From: Asterias rubens
Lineage: Eukaryota > Echinodermata > Asteroidea > Forcipulatida > Asteriidae
Reading direction: 5' to 3'
Length of the DNA stretch: 64,000 nt
Assembly (NCBI RefSeq): GCF_902459465.1
Contig: NC_047063.1
Location: 15,933,343 to 15,997,342, forward strand
Positions within the stretch are counted from its first letter, which is position 1. Each line of letters starts with the position of its first letter. Positions 23,672-45,475 of this stretch are shown one piece after another. Under the pieces are notes generated by a model. The model did not search any database. It saw only the letters and a program-made list of their open reading frames with translations, and had not been told where the DNA came from. A program made the position numbers and the translations under genes.

Positions 23672-24047
23672 TTAAAGGCACTGGAGACCTTTGGTAAATT
23701 GTCAAAAACCAGTCTTCTCACTTTATGCATACAAAAACAAACGTGTCAAATTTTGAGCTCAATCGGTGTTGTCGAAGTTGCGAGAAAATAATGAAAGAAA
23801 AGCACCCTTGTCGCACAAGTTGTGTGCTTTCAGACGTTTTGAATTCGAGACCTCAGCTGACGTCTCAAATTCAATTCAAATATTTTAGTGAGAAAATTGT
23901 TTTTCTCAAAAACACGATACTTCAGAGGGAGCCATTTCTCACAATGTTTTATACTATCAACAGCTCTCCATCCATTGCTCGTTACCAAGTATGTTTTTAT
24001 GCTAACAGTTATTTTGAGTAATTACCAATAGTGTCTAGTGCCTTTAA
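23672..24047 (+). mobile_element. Family A MITE copy
   Basis: TTAAAGGCACTGGAGACC at the left and GTGTCTAGTGCCTTTAA at the right. The interior includes GAATTCGAGACCTCAGCT, where the usual GATTTCGAGACC has changed. It lies about 350 bp beyond the stop codon of the PRMT6 gene. Confidence 0.87.
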
Positions 24048-24392
24048 GCGCTTTAAATGAAAATGTGTGTCATTCTGTGAATTTCTCCTTCCTTCGGTGC
24101 TCTTAACCGCTCGACCACGATACTTCCACATGAGTGGCTAGTCTCCATCGGTATCAATCAGCCCCAGTAGGTAAACAATTTAAGGCTAGTTAGTCATTGT
24201 CATACTGAGAACAAAAATATATCGCAAATCAGATTAAAAACGAAAGAACATTACCGCTGATAACAAAATATGTAATAAGCGTACAATATTCTCATTTATG
24301 AATGCATCAATTTCTCTACCCTTCCTCAAGCCAATACTTTCCATTTGTGTGCATGAGGGATGTAAACGAGAACCACTAAATACTCACAGATC

Positions 24393-34453
<10,061 letters not shown>

Positions 34454-34473
<20 letters not shown>

Positions 34474-34624
34474 GGTTCTTGTTTGATTGCCTTCAATGTT
34501 TACTACAGATCTTAGTTTCTAATGTTTTAGGCCTATATCCAGTTATCCCATCTCTGTTTGTCTGGTTGTCTGTTACTGTTAGTCTTGTCACTCACTCAGT
34601 TTGTCTTGTGTTTTATATCTCTGC
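34454..34624 (-). other. Candidate 5' UTR plus start-codon exon of PRMT6
   Basis: An acceptor TTTCAG sits at 34630-34625. An exon from 34624 to the donor at 34453 would carry about 150 nt of leader before the ATG at 34473. This exon and the upstream one at 35699 would form the leader. Inference from splice signals alone. Confidence 0.45.
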
Positions 34625-34894
34625 CTGAAATAGAAGGAACATCGTGCAAGTATTAAATGTTTATACTATAGTATTAGTAATTAAAACTGCCTGACATAAT
34701 TATTTAGACCTACGGCAGAGAAGCTTCTTACTTTAGACTATTATATTATGACTAAATAAAGACAACTCAAAACACAAGACAAACATGTTCTGTATACCTG
34801 GTGTGACTAAGCTTTTCAGTGGACAGATAGTCTGCTGAGAGGACAGGCAGAATACACACAAAAAAAGCAAGCAACTGCAATGACGAAGGAGACA

Positions 34895-35052
34895 ATAGAC
34901 CTTTTGCATTGACATCATCCAGCCGCCATCTTTGAGCTCAAACGGTGATGAAACAATCGAAACGCACATAGATTGGCCAATGAAGAACAACCTCCTTTTG
35001 ACCTCAAGGCGAGGGCGCCGTACTGAAATGACGTCATGTGCATAAGGTCTAT
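34895..35052. mobile_element. 158-bp MITE with TAGACCTT ends
   Basis: TAGACCTTTTGCA at the left and TGCATAAGGTCTA at the right. It contains TGACGTCA (about 35026) and a CCAAT word, and lies in the first leader intron proposed for PRMT6. Confidence 0.65.
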
Positions 35053-35067
35053 AGATGGGGGGGGGGG

Positions 35068-35340
35068 ATAACTTTCCGTATGGCGCCACCACTTTTTCAC
35101 TCATTTTTACAAAAAGGGATATATCAATCAGGTAAATAAGTTCCTATATTATTTTAGGATAACTTTCCGTATGGCGCCACCACTTTTTCACTCATTTTTA
35201 CAAAAAGGGATATATCAATCAGGTGAATTAGATACTATATTATTTTATTGCGAATGAAAAAGTGGTGGCGCCATAAGGAAACTTTTCCTTATTTTATATC
35301 GAATGAAAAAGTGGTGGCGCCATACGGAAACTTTTCCGAT
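35068..35340. repeat. Direct and inverted repeat cluster around GTATGGCGCCACCACTTTTT
   Basis: Two direct units of about 89 bp (each ATAACTTTCCGTATGGCGCC through AAAAAGGGATATATCAATCA) are followed by two inverted copies of the core (GAATGAAAAAGTGGTGGCGC, 35252 and 35302). Together they could fold into competing hairpins. This may be a rearranged MITE. Confidence 0.75.
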
Positions 35341-35698
35341 GGGGGTTCGGAAGAGTAGAGAAAAGGTATTTAATTAGTGGTTGTTGTGCAATCATAACTC
35401 TGGGTCTGACTGAGTCAGGGACTCGGTATTATATGTATTGCCATGAATGCTCCAAGCTAGTCTCAAACCCACTCACTTGCACTCAGCTCAGTCACACTCA
35501 CAGTGCTGAGTCAGTCACGAAAGACACACGGTACGACTACGAGTGCACTCCCATATCAGCATGTTCGTTGAGCGTTTTACATGTTTTACGCGAGAGTGCA
35601 ACGCAACACACGAAGAAGAATATGCCCAGTGGCAAACTGAGACTTTTGTCCAACAGAACCACTGCACTGAATTGTTACATATGGTAGTAATTGCTTAC

Positions 35699-35770
35699 CT
35701 TCACCAAACATTTATCGTGGAAACAGCAGCACCATCGCTCGCTGTCTATCTCGTCGTCTGACTCTGACAT
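35699..35770 (-). other. Candidate 5' leader exon with a 24-codon upstream ORF
   Basis: An ATG at 35770 opens a frame (MSESDDEIDSERWCC...) that reaches a strong donor AAG before GTAAGC at 35698. Spliced to the acceptor at 34625 it would hit a stop after three more codons, and spliced directly to later PRMT6 exons it would also stop. It therefore looks like a leader with an upstream ORF, or the first coding exon of a transcript whose other exons were not found. The acidic then cysteine-rich composition is protein-like, so the second option stays open. Confidence 0.35.
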
Positions 35771-36600
35771 AAACAACAACACGTGCGCTTTCGCGTTTGT
35801 TCTTCCACTCAAAATTAATGTCTTGGACCCAAGGTCTATAAGAAAGGGCCGTTCGATTTGTACGTTGAATTTAGGACAATCACAGCAGGTAGGGTACCAT
35901 TCTGATATAGCGCCCTCTATAGCTCTAAATCTCACAATCTACATTATTGTAGTAAAATGATAGTACTCATCTAAAAATTATTATATTCAAGCCTGCAAAA
36001 CGACTACCTGTACCCGTAAAATAGCTCTATGTTGTACCTATAATGCTATATACCCCGTTTGTGTGAATAATTATAGTCAAAACCAAGAATGCCACACTGT
36101 AGTACCCGATCAATGTGTCAGACGGTTCATAAAGTGATACCTAGATGATTCATTGACTGCTCACACTTTTGAAATTATAAGGGGCTGTGCAGGAGATGTA
36201 GTCCTACTGTTACAATGGCGCTCACACCATGGTCCATGGAGGCTATTTCTACCTCCATTACAACACTCCCTAAATAAGCTCCCCACAACCAGGATGAATA
36301 ACACATGCTTTATTATTCAATAAAACCCGCACAACAAAATGTATTAACCCTCTCAGCCTCTTGTGGCATTTGCTGACAACAATTGTTTGTTTATTTTCAT
36401 GTTGTTGAGCTATATGAGGCTTGCCCCAAAAAAGTCCATGTAATGTAGTCCATCACCTGATTATTGTCAAATACAAACCTGTTTTGATGATTGATATAAT
36501 AATTTTATAATATGAAGAGGAAAAAAACAAAACAAAAATGATCTAAGTACCGGTAATTATTTTAGGTAATGGTCATCTGTGAGGTAAATACACGCACACT
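35771..36600. other. Upstream of the PRMT6 leader; no gene seen
   Basis: The promoter of the minus-strand PRMT6 gene would lie at the left of this interval. No coding exon on either strand. TTTATT at about 36613 and beyond would be polyadenylation signals for the minus-strand gene to the right. Confidence 0.35.
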
Positions 36601-39600
36601 TGGTCTAAAGATATTATTTTATTTTATTCATTTATTTTCACTTTGTCAGAAATGCTACATAATTCATTTCCTAAAATGTACAATTAACACCAGAACTGAA
36701 GGGCACAATGTACAGTGAAGTTTATTTAAAAAATTACATGTAAAAAGTCCAAAGAGCAGAGCATTGTAACAAAGCAAAATTAAGCAAAACCTACAAACAA
36801 AAAAACACCAAAAAATGCAAAATCAGCCTACATGGCTCATGAAATAATATTATTGAAACCAAAAACTATTTTTAAAAAGAAAATTTAATTGAGAGAGTGA
36901 ATATTTCACAGGTCACTAACAGAAAACAAGATGTGTGATTAAGTAACTTTTCTGAAAACAAAAACTGTAAGATAATAGGGAAACAAGTTTCAGGATAGTC
37001 TCAAAATTTGTGATAGGTCTTGCAAATCAGATGGGGTAAACAAAATAATGATGAATTTGTTCATTTTATGATAATACAATATTGCTAAACTACATACTCC
37101 TTACACTTGTGGCTGTTTTAGCTGGAACTTGGATCTGTTTGCGCAATTAAGCATAAAGTTGAAATTGGCTGAGCAGCATTTTCTGCTAAACAGCTTTAAG
37201 AATTTGGGCCCAGCTATTTTCAGTGTACAAAATGTATACAGTATATCAAGAACATGTTGCAGATCACTCAGAGAACCAGTTAAAAAACATGCATTACACA
37301 TGGGTATTTGGCTGGTAACCTGTTTCTACTCAGCAAGAAATCTAAGTAACTATATAGACGTAAAACAAAGGGGGAAACTGCCCTCCCTCACTCGAGCAAA
37401 ACAGTGGTAAAATTCAGACACTGGTAAGAAAGAAATGGTTAGAGGTAGCAAAAACAAATTTTCATCCAGTATTACAAATTGGTACTTATGTTTTATGTAA
37501 CATTCTGGGCAAATCACCCGGTTCTATACCCCCTTCAACCAATTAATAGTTTGTTCCCCATACAATAATGGCTAAACATGGAGCATTAAAACTGCTTTTA
37601 CATTATGCATTACCACAAATGTTGTTAAGAAAATGAAAAAATAGTTCAAAACTTTGACCAGCATTCACAACAATGTATAATTTTTGCAAACTGAGTCAGT
37701 GACAAAATAATCAATTGATTTGTACAGTGTACAAACCCAAGTCTTCATGGGAAAAACATATGTATATGTTTTTCCCAAGAAGACTTGGAATTGCTGCCCA
37801 GTGAAACATTTCCCTGGCACAGTGTATAGCACTTGTGTAGAAATATGTAGCACAGGCTTTGTTGGGTGCTACTAAAAATCATCATATGGCACTAAATATC
37901 AGCTCTGCCAGTGTGCAAAACCCTTGTTCAGTCTTTTTCAGATACTTTGTGAAAATGCTGGATGAGGTAATTCCCTAAACAGTATGTGGCGAAGAGATAA
38001 CCAAATTCTACAGAACTAACTTCACATTTTCATGAACTAAATGTTGAAATTAAGTGTGACATAATTTCTCCTTCACAAGGATAATCATTTGGCACAAATT
38101 TACATCATGCATATTCAACAGCAAATAAAACACAAAATAAAAAGCAGGGAATACAAAAGAATAAATTCATGAAAGAAAACAAAAATCTACATCAGTAAAA
38201 ATAATGTTCAAACATGTATGTCATACATCTAGCTATACTAACACATTTACACAAGTCATTATTATAAATTTGGTAAACAAATATTAAAAAAATATCATAT
38301 CTGTTCAAAAATTGAAACGAAAGAATGATCTCGTCCGTACCACAAATAATTCCCTGAAAATAAAAACGAGAACATCTCTGAAAGAAAAATGTCCCTTTAG
38401 TAAACTTCAGTAATGGATATTTACAAAATTTGAAAATGGAACTGGATTGGGTGTTGAGCTATTGATACAATCAAACTAGATTTTGCTCGTTTCTTTAAAG
38501 GCTGTGGACACTATTGGTAATTGTCAAAGACCAGTCTTCTCTATTTGTGTATCTCAACATATGCATTAAATAATAAACCTGTGAAAATTTCAGCTCAATC
38601 GGTCATCGAAGTTGCGAGATAATAATGAAAGAAAAAACACCCTTGTCACACAAAGTTGTGTGCGTTTAGATGGTTGATTTCGAGACCTCGAAATCAAATT
38701 CATGGAAAATTACTTCTTTCTCGAAAAATATGTCACTTCAGAGGGAGCCGTTTCTCACAATGTTTTATACCATCAACCTCTCCCCATTACTCGTCACCAA
38801 GAAAGGTTTTACGCTAATAATTATTTTGAGTAATTACCAATAGTGTCCACTGCCTTTAACAGTTGTTTCAAATGCAAAGAATTCAGAGCTCAAAGTCTTG
38901 ATGCTTTGTTTCGCAACAGCAATGTTACCTTCACACCAACACAGCAACCGACTCCAACTCTCTGTGGTAATTGACTGGAACAGAATCCTTCAAATTCAAT
39001 GACTGACAGGCCTGCAGTCAATCTCAGTCGAAACTTTACACAACTGCATAATTCCACATGTGCAACGTTGCGCAAGTGGACTTACGCAGTTGATTAAAGT
39101 TTCATGAAATCGACCGCTGAAATTACCGGGAATAACACACTGTTGCCCTGATTTTGGCCTTAGTTCCCTTTACAAAGGTTTCCCACAGAAGTGCCCTTTG
39201 CAAAATGAAAGCGACCTTGCCCTTTCAAAGATGAAATTCCAGGCTTGGAGTGATGAAAACCGAAGTAGACAAACTTGTTAGTGACTGGCAATGAAGGACC
39301 AGCTATCTTTTGATTTCATTGGCCGATCAGCTTTCTCACTAGTCTATTATTAAATGTGGATCCTTTTCAAAATTGAACTAGACAGCCGGACCAGTAGTGA
39401 GTAAAGTTCTGGCCAGTGGATTGTCGTTAAAGATGAACTCTGCCCTGACAATTTTTGCTTCTTATGAAGTGTTGGAAAGGGGGCCTGTAATAAATCATTT
39501 TTTCCTAAAAGCCATCAACGCAGTCGGCATGAACATCAAACGCAACGGCTTCTGTTGGGTCTTGAGGTCCACTACTTCATTTCAGTGAAGTAACAGAATG

Positions 39601-40087
39601 GAATACTTGTATATCGCTTCAAGGCTAATCACCTCAATAACAGGTACAAAAATTCTGAGAGGGATAGTAATTTAAACAATAATACATGTACTTTGATTAG
39701 AAAAAGAACATTTCATAATTTTAAAGTTTAAGTAAATAAACAACTAAAATCCTACAACCACACATAATATCAACAGCAGCTTGAAATAAAAATGACTATG
39801 TTCACTTTTACCACATGGAGTTTGGTCAACTATCTGCATCAACCATTAGACAGATTAATAATCCTTGATTGACATAGATCTTGGATCTACATTTATCGGG
39901 TCTATTGAAAGTTTACCTACATGTAAATGAATAACATCGGCTTGTATAATTGCAGGCCTGATTCTCAAATGAAAGTGCCAATTCAAAATGAAAATAGCCT
40001 TGCCCTTTTCGGCATGTTCAAGGATGTAATTCAAGGCCTGTCAACAAATCAAAATGGTCAGTGCGTAGGTGAAGATTCAGTCAAAGT
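36601..40087 (-). other. Probable long 3' UTR / downstream region of the MBD gene
   Basis: Very AT-rich, with no splice-flanked coding exon for 3.4 kb after the stop codon at 40088. Several TTTATT words (AATAAA on the minus strand) occur at 36605-36645. A long 3' UTR is suggested only by position and composition; it includes a family A element and would need transcript data. Confidence 0.35.
38495..38859 (+). mobile_element. Family A MITE, copy with shortened centre
   Basis: TTAAAGGCTGTGGACAC and GTGTCCACTGCCTTTAA with TTAA on both sides. In the middle one half of the inverted pair is deleted: GATTTCGAGACCTCGAAATC, leaving a compact palindrome. Confidence 0.9.
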
Positions 40088-43000
40088 TCAGTCAATTGGT
40101 GAGGAGTGCCGTCTCATTTTCTTAGTTGGAGGAGGGCTAGGGGTGACGCTGATTTCACTTGTATTGTCTATTTCCTCCGTAGTGCCGGGATCAAAGTCGT
40201 CTTCTGAGACATTGGACGACTCGTCAGAGGACATCTCCCGTATGTCTCCTGGCTTCTGGAAATTGATCTTAACGAGAAGCTTCTGCAGTTGCTGGGCTCG
40301 GCTGGCCTTCTTGGGGCCAGTATCTGGCGGTGGTTTCATCACCTTCCTTGGCTGTTTAGCCAACTTCTTTGCCGGAGACTTCTTCACTTGAGACTTCTTC
40401 GCTGGAGACTTCTTTACTTGAGACTTCTTAGCTGGTGTCTTCTTTGCTGGAGACTTCCCTCCACTGTTTTTCCTGGGACGACCTAGCGGCTTCGTCTTTG
40501 TCTTTGCCTTTTTAGGTGACTCTTTTACCTTAGCTTTCGGCGTCACTTTTTTCGTCTTCTCTGGAGCTGGAGATCTGATCCTTGCAGGGCTAGCGTTAGC
40601 GTTTTTTGACCTGAAGTCAAAGGCCTCAACGGACAAAGGGGAGCCTACCTCTTCCAAGTAGCTCAGGATTTGAGGGCGAGAACGAAACTTTTTTCCTGTA
40701 GGACTGTGTGAAAACAAGGTACAAACAGAAAATCACTTGATAAAAATATTTTTTTTGATGTGTGGATAATAATTTCATCACTTGGTGCGATCTTCTAGAA
40801 CTTTAGGAAAATAGGTTCGGCAGCAAAAGTAGAAACAACTTAAAATGTAGTGCTATTAATGGATTTCTCCATCAGGGTCCAATTTCATGGCTCTGCTTAC
40901 CATAAAGCACAGAATCGGCGCTTACGGAAGCAGGGAATTCTGTGCTTATGGCAAGTGTATTTCACGGGTTAGCGGCAAATTTGGGCTTCTGCGCGTGCGT
41001 ACTCCACGTTACTAGGCATTCTACGCTTACAAGGCTAGCGCAGAAATTCGGCGCTTGCACGTGAGCGGGGAATCATGATCGTAAGCGCAGAATTTGGGGG
41101 TAAGCAGAGCCATGAAATTGGGCCCTGATTCCTTTTCCATGAATCTGTACTCATTCTAACACAGACCCAAAGACCAATCAGTTCACAATTTGCACACCAA
41201 CACTTACATGTAGTTGAAATAGACGTGTTTTGTCTGTTCTACAATGTACATGTACATGCGTCATATTAATTGTTCAAGAAAAAAAGTGCATGCTAAGTCT
41301 AAACAGAAACGGGGGATTTTTGTGAAGCAATTTGAGGAAATTTGTTCCACGAGGTCGTTTTATAAAGTACACTCATTTGTTTACTTACAAAAACTTAGTG
41401 GACATGCTGCTACATGCACTATATAACTCAATGCAGGAAATCAAAGAAAGAGTTTCACTCTGGCTTAAGCTTTCCTTGCAATTTTGCAGCTGAAACTCCC
41501 AGGATCATGTGGTCAGCCAGAGCTTTATCCAGAGGCTATTTAGTAAGCCTGGGTGACTAGTGAAATTTACTAATCGACTAGCCGTGCCTCAAATTGTCAC
41601 GATTTTGACACTAGTCACGACTAATTTTTAATTCTCAAGCTGCATTGCAGGATATTGCTTGCCTCAGTCACAATATAGTAAAATTCACAATGAAGAAATT
41701 GAAGGATTGTATTACTGATGTCTGATTGTGTTTGGAAAGTACATGTAAATGTCAATTATGTTGTTGTGAATACTTGTGAACCACACAATTGGTTCACCAA
41801 GCAGGAAGTTGGAATTATATTTGTAGTAGTCATGGCTGCACGATTAACCCTGCAGTGGAAAAAAATGGTAGTCAAGACTCAACTAAGCAATAACGGTTGC
41901 GACATTTTCAATACCTGCACTAGTCACCCAGGCTTACGATAGATGGATTGCAGTTCCGTCATCGACCGCCATCTTTGATGTTTGAGTAAGAGAAAAGAGG
42001 GCGGTCGATGACGCGTATTGCAATCCATCTATTTAGACTCGATTGTAATTGTAAGCAATGCCATCTACATGTAGTTTGTTATTACCTCCAGTAGTAAACG
42101 TCCACCTTCCCAGCACTCACGCCTTGCATTCTCTGAGTAGCAATACGTCTCCATCCATCAGGAATTACTACTTCGCCATCAGCCCCACCGTCAGGAGACA
42201 CAGAAGCCTTTGCAGCTGGGGACTTTGCAGCGGGGGATTTCTTTGGGGTTGTTGAACTTTTAGCAGGTTTTGTCCCATCAGGTTTGGACTTCTTAGGCAT
42301 GCTTGATATTTCAGATTCTACATTTGAGGCGGTTTTGGTTTCAGACTCTTCACCCTTGTCAGCAGGTTTTTCATCCTTTGATTCAGTTTTAGTCTCTGAC
42401 GCCATTTGCTCTTTGAGTTCTGAATTCCTCTTTTTCATGGGGAGTTCCTTTTCTGGTTTTGTCTCTACTGCTCCTCCACTCTTGACATCCACTGCGGGTG
42501 ACTTGGCTTCCTTGACGGTTGGCTTTGCCACCTCAGCCCTGAGGGCCTCCTCTTGCCTCCTGAGTTCTTGCTCCATCTCAGCACGGTGTCGCTTCTTGGG
42601 TGTGAGGGGACGGGGTGAAGTTGAATGTACAGGAACCACTAGGGGGCTGATTTTGCAGATTGGTGATACATCACTGTCACTAGAGCCGGATGCGGATCTG
42701 CAAAGGTACAATCAAACTCTGTTTACTTGATGTTGGGTAAAATAAACATGAACACTTTCTCCAAGTATTATCACACAATTTTTGTACATCTTTAACTGAA
42801 GGTTAAATAAACCAATCCAGAAAGTATTAAAAAACCAACAAGATTTGTATTTTGGCATCTACTTAGAATATTTAAAGTATTTCATTTGAGCAGTGTAGGT
42901 ATTTCAGAACAACCAACTCAGTCCATTAATTAAAAAATGGCACCCAAGTATTTTATTCAGGATTACATTATAAGCCCGATTCTGTCCCTTTTTTATGTAC

Positions 43001-43985
43001 TCGTGGCAGTCCTGCCCAGGTGCATTATTGTTAATTTCATTGTTGTTTGTAACTTTTGAATGTCATTATATTTTGGATATTGACACATTTTTGCCCATAA
43101 AGGTTTTCAAATGCAATGTATTTTAATATGTTTTGTTTGCACCAATTTCATACATGAGGTTAGGGAAACTTGTCATCCCCCTACCCCTCCCCCCCCCCCT
43201 AGTGCTCACATGAAGACTCTATTTGAAGGGATTTAGACCCAGTTACTGGGGCGCTGATACTCTGGGTTTTTCTAATTAATTGGGACTATTGGAAATTGAG
43301 TACCTACATCACAAAGTTGAATTTTACATTTCCCTTGCTCTTATTAAACATGTTAATAACACTCAGCGAGGACAGGGCGGAGATCTGAATAGAAAGTACA
43401 CACTGTCTTTGTGCAGTGCTAGTCCGTCCGTCGAGTTGTCTCAAAGTCGAGTTGTCCGAACCGTTGAGTTGTCCGAACTGTCGAGTTGTCTGAACGGACG
43501 AGTTGTCCGACGGACGTGTTGTCTGACATTCAGTCAGTGGTGGGTGATTTTATAGAATTCGAATTGGACCTTTTTTTTTAATGCAGCACGATGTGGGATA
43601 GCAAAGCAAAATATTGTATGATGGGGAAATAATATACTGCAGCTTTGATTTCTGCCAGGTACGAACAAAGATAATACTCAAATTACTAATTTTGCGCGGG
43701 CAAACTGCATGAGCTGGACATTTGCAAAGCCCAAGCAAAGGTGTGCACGATTGAAATTATAATAATTATTATGTTTTTGAATGCAGCGAAAGTATTGAAA
43801 TTTGACAGTCAAAAGCACGCAGTAATTCCAACTGGCAATGCAAATTTCAACTGTCTTTAGCTGCACAAGTTATCAGTCTTAAAAGCAAAACACATCACGT
43901 AAGAAAACTATCAATCTTACCCTGATCTAGGCCTGGAAATATCCTCAGGTGCCTCGAAAGTTGTAATAACGCATTCTTCCGCCAT
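40088..43985 (-). CDS. Methyl-CpG-binding domain protein, MeCP2/MBD4-like (3 exons, 430 aa)
   Basis: Exons (high to low): 43985-43921, 42697-42086, 40703-40088, GT-AG, in frame (1293 nt). Residues 22-195 are acidic/basic low-complexity, rich in S, K, E and P. The MBD spans about 199-258 and is split by intron 2 in VYYW/SPTGKKFRS. It shows GWRR (203-206), SAGKVDVYY (216-224) with D221, and KKFRSR (230-235), the residues that contact methyl-CpG in this family. The insertion before FDF (EEVGSPLSVEAFDF) is as in MeCP2 and MBD4 and unlike MBD2/3. An AT-hook-like LGRPRK is at 299-304, then histone-H1-like SPAKK and SQVKK repeats (about 309-340). The C-terminus ends in a phosphorylatable SSDESSNVSEDD segment. 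No thymine glycosylase domain is present. Role: nuclear binding of methylated DNA and chromatin condensation. The start ATG follows a purine context (AAAATGG). Assignment to MeCP2 versus MBD4 is not settled by reading alone. Confidence 0.88.
40877..41128. mobile_element. Family C MITE, complete copy
   Basis: Left end CAGGGTCCAATTTCATGGCT then CTGCTTAC; right end GTAAGCAG then AGCCATGAAATTGGGCCCTG. The inverted repeats of about 28 bp have one mismatch. The interior has many GCGCTTAC and GTAAGCGC words. It lies in intron 2 of the MBD gene. Confidence 0.88.
41541..41938. mobile_element. 398-bp inverted-repeat element (GTAAGCCTGGGTGACTAGTG)
   Basis: GTAAGCCTGGGTGACTAGTG at the left and CACTAGTCACCCAGGCTTAC at the right are perfect 20-bp inverted ends. 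No coding capacity. In intron 2 of the MBD gene. Confidence 0.88.
41940..42034. mobile_element. Short fold-back element next to the 398-bp element
   Basis: ATAGATGGATTGCAGTTCCG then TCATCGACCGCC, mirrored by GGCGGTCGATGA and CGCGTATTGCAATCCATCTA. Arms of about 32 bp around a 30-bp loop. It ends 50 bp before MBD exon 2. Confidence 0.8.
43188..43199. repeat. C homopolymer run
   Basis: A short run of C interrupted by T (CCCCTCCCCCCCCCC), in MBD intron 1. Confidence 0.7.
43420..43530. repeat. GTCGAGTTGTCCGAAC tandem repeat
   Basis: About six imperfect copies of GTCGAGTTGTCCGAAC, flanked by GTCCGTCCGTC and its near-inverse GACGGAC. It lies in MBD intron 1. The limits suggest expansion of a fold-back element core. 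Confidence 0.75.
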
Positions 43986-44999
43986 TTTGGCAATAATAAA
44001 GTGCGCCCTCTCTAGTTATATATTTATTCATAGCCGCGACGGTTAATACCTAACAAAATGAAATGAAGGGTTTTTCTGACCCGTGCGCACACCACTTCGA
44101 TCGTTGCTTTCAACCTATCCTTAATTTGTTTTAATATCTCGTCCCTCTCCTCAGTTACATTATTCAATAAAATAGAACTAGAGCTCTTGCATATGTCTAG
44201 TGTTCCAGCATTAGTGAGACTGTATAATAAACGGTGATTTCATCAACAAGTATCTCTAACAGTTGGGTATAGTTTTGGGTATCAAATTTAATCACATTTT
44301 AATCTAATTTAATCATCTAATTTATTAATCTAATTTAATCAAACTTTTAGCATTTTTTGTGCATTCATGCCTACAGCTTTTTTTTTTTTTTTTTTAAGTC
44401 AGAGTTTGTTGTTTTTTGTAATTTTTAACAATAATGAATGTAAACACGCCAATTTAAGTCTTTTTAACTTCTGTCGAGTATTTTTGTGATATCTTTAATA
44501 AACCTTAATGAATTGAATTGAAATTGGATTGAATATACGCATGTTTGTTTTGTGGCAGATATAACATCACTACTGGAGACTATGATCCACAGACGACTGA
44601 CTTTAAATCTAATGGGGATGGGGGAAGTACACATTTTACAATGAACACATTTTGTGTAAGTTATGTTTTTCAATGTCATCATAATATAGAACACCATGGT
44701 AATCATGGCATAAAGCCCATCCTAAATCCCACTTAAAGGTATAATATGTAGACATAATAAAATTAATGTGTGAGTACAATTGCAGGAACAATGCCTTGCA
44801 AGGCTTATTATTACTACAAAAGATGCAAAACAACAACTTCAGTGGTGCTTGCAAAAATCTTGAGCCATTTAAAGAATGAAACATTAGTTGTCTACATCCT
44901 CCAGCAAGTTGCCATTTCTGTCTCCGTGTCTGGTATTTTCAGATCTCCTTACTTTTTCGCCCAATTTGGATAAAAGTGCTGAACTTGTAACATGCCTAC
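43986..44999. other. Upstream of the MBD gene; no gene seen
   Basis: The MBD promoter should be at the left. A T run of 19 at 44378-44396 and an AATTG-type simple tail (44505-44535) mark retroposon debris. No coding exon. Confidence 0.4.
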
Positions 45000-45475
45000 C
45001 TCTTGTGATTTTTTAATTTCGTATGCCTAATTTGACTAAATTGCTGAACTAACCCTTTGTTAGTTTTGTTACATTTTTTGATTTTTTTTGATAAATTAAT
45101 TCCTGAACTTACCCCATGTGATTTTTTAATATTGTTGCCTAAATTTGCCTCATCTTATTAAAATTGCTTACACCCTTGTGAATTTTTGTTTTGTTTTTGG
45201 CCTTATTTTGATAAAATTCCTGAACTTAGCACTTTGTGATTTTGTTAACTTTTTGGCCTAAATTTGATAAAAAATTCCTGAACTTACCCCGTAATATTTT
45301 TACAAAACTTTCTGGCCTTTTTTTGATAAAATTAATGAACTATATCTTTTTCACTATTAGGCATTATTTTGATACAATTCCTTTTCTTTTTTGCCTAAAT
45401 TTCATAAGATCCCTGAACATACTTTTTTGCCATTATTTGATAAAACTACTGAACTAACGCCTTGTGATTTGTGGC
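45000..45475. repeat. Degenerate tandem repeat of about 65 bp (TTTTTTGGCCTAATTTTGATAAAATTCCTGAAC)
   Basis: About seven imperfect units sharing TTTGATAAAATT, CCTGAACTTA and CCTTGTGATTTT in the same order. It is the first zone of a mosaic satellite block. No gene. Confidence 0.75.

Noticed and set aside
35675-35935. 86-aa minus frame starting MRFRAIEG
   Set aside because: The upstream part has no support; only the part from the internal ATG at 35770 to the donor at 35698 looks exon-like.
39140-40040. Coding exons suggested by short open frames with FAL/KMN-type peptides
   Set aside because: No conserved motif, no matching splice phases, and AT-rich composition fitting a UTR or intergenic stretch.
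39927-40391. 154-aa plus-strand frame rich in S, L and V
   Set aside because: Antisense to the third MBD exon, whose codon structure, splice site and domain support the minus strand.
42698-42711. ATG at 42711 as the start of the MBD protein (MYLCRSASG)
   Set aside because: This ATG is inside the intron; a GCAG acceptor at 42698 joins in phase to an upstream exon with a better-placed ATG at 43985.
42284-42730. 148-aa plus-strand frame
   Set aside because: Antisense to MBD exon 2; low-complexity mirror of an S/K/E-rich coding exon.
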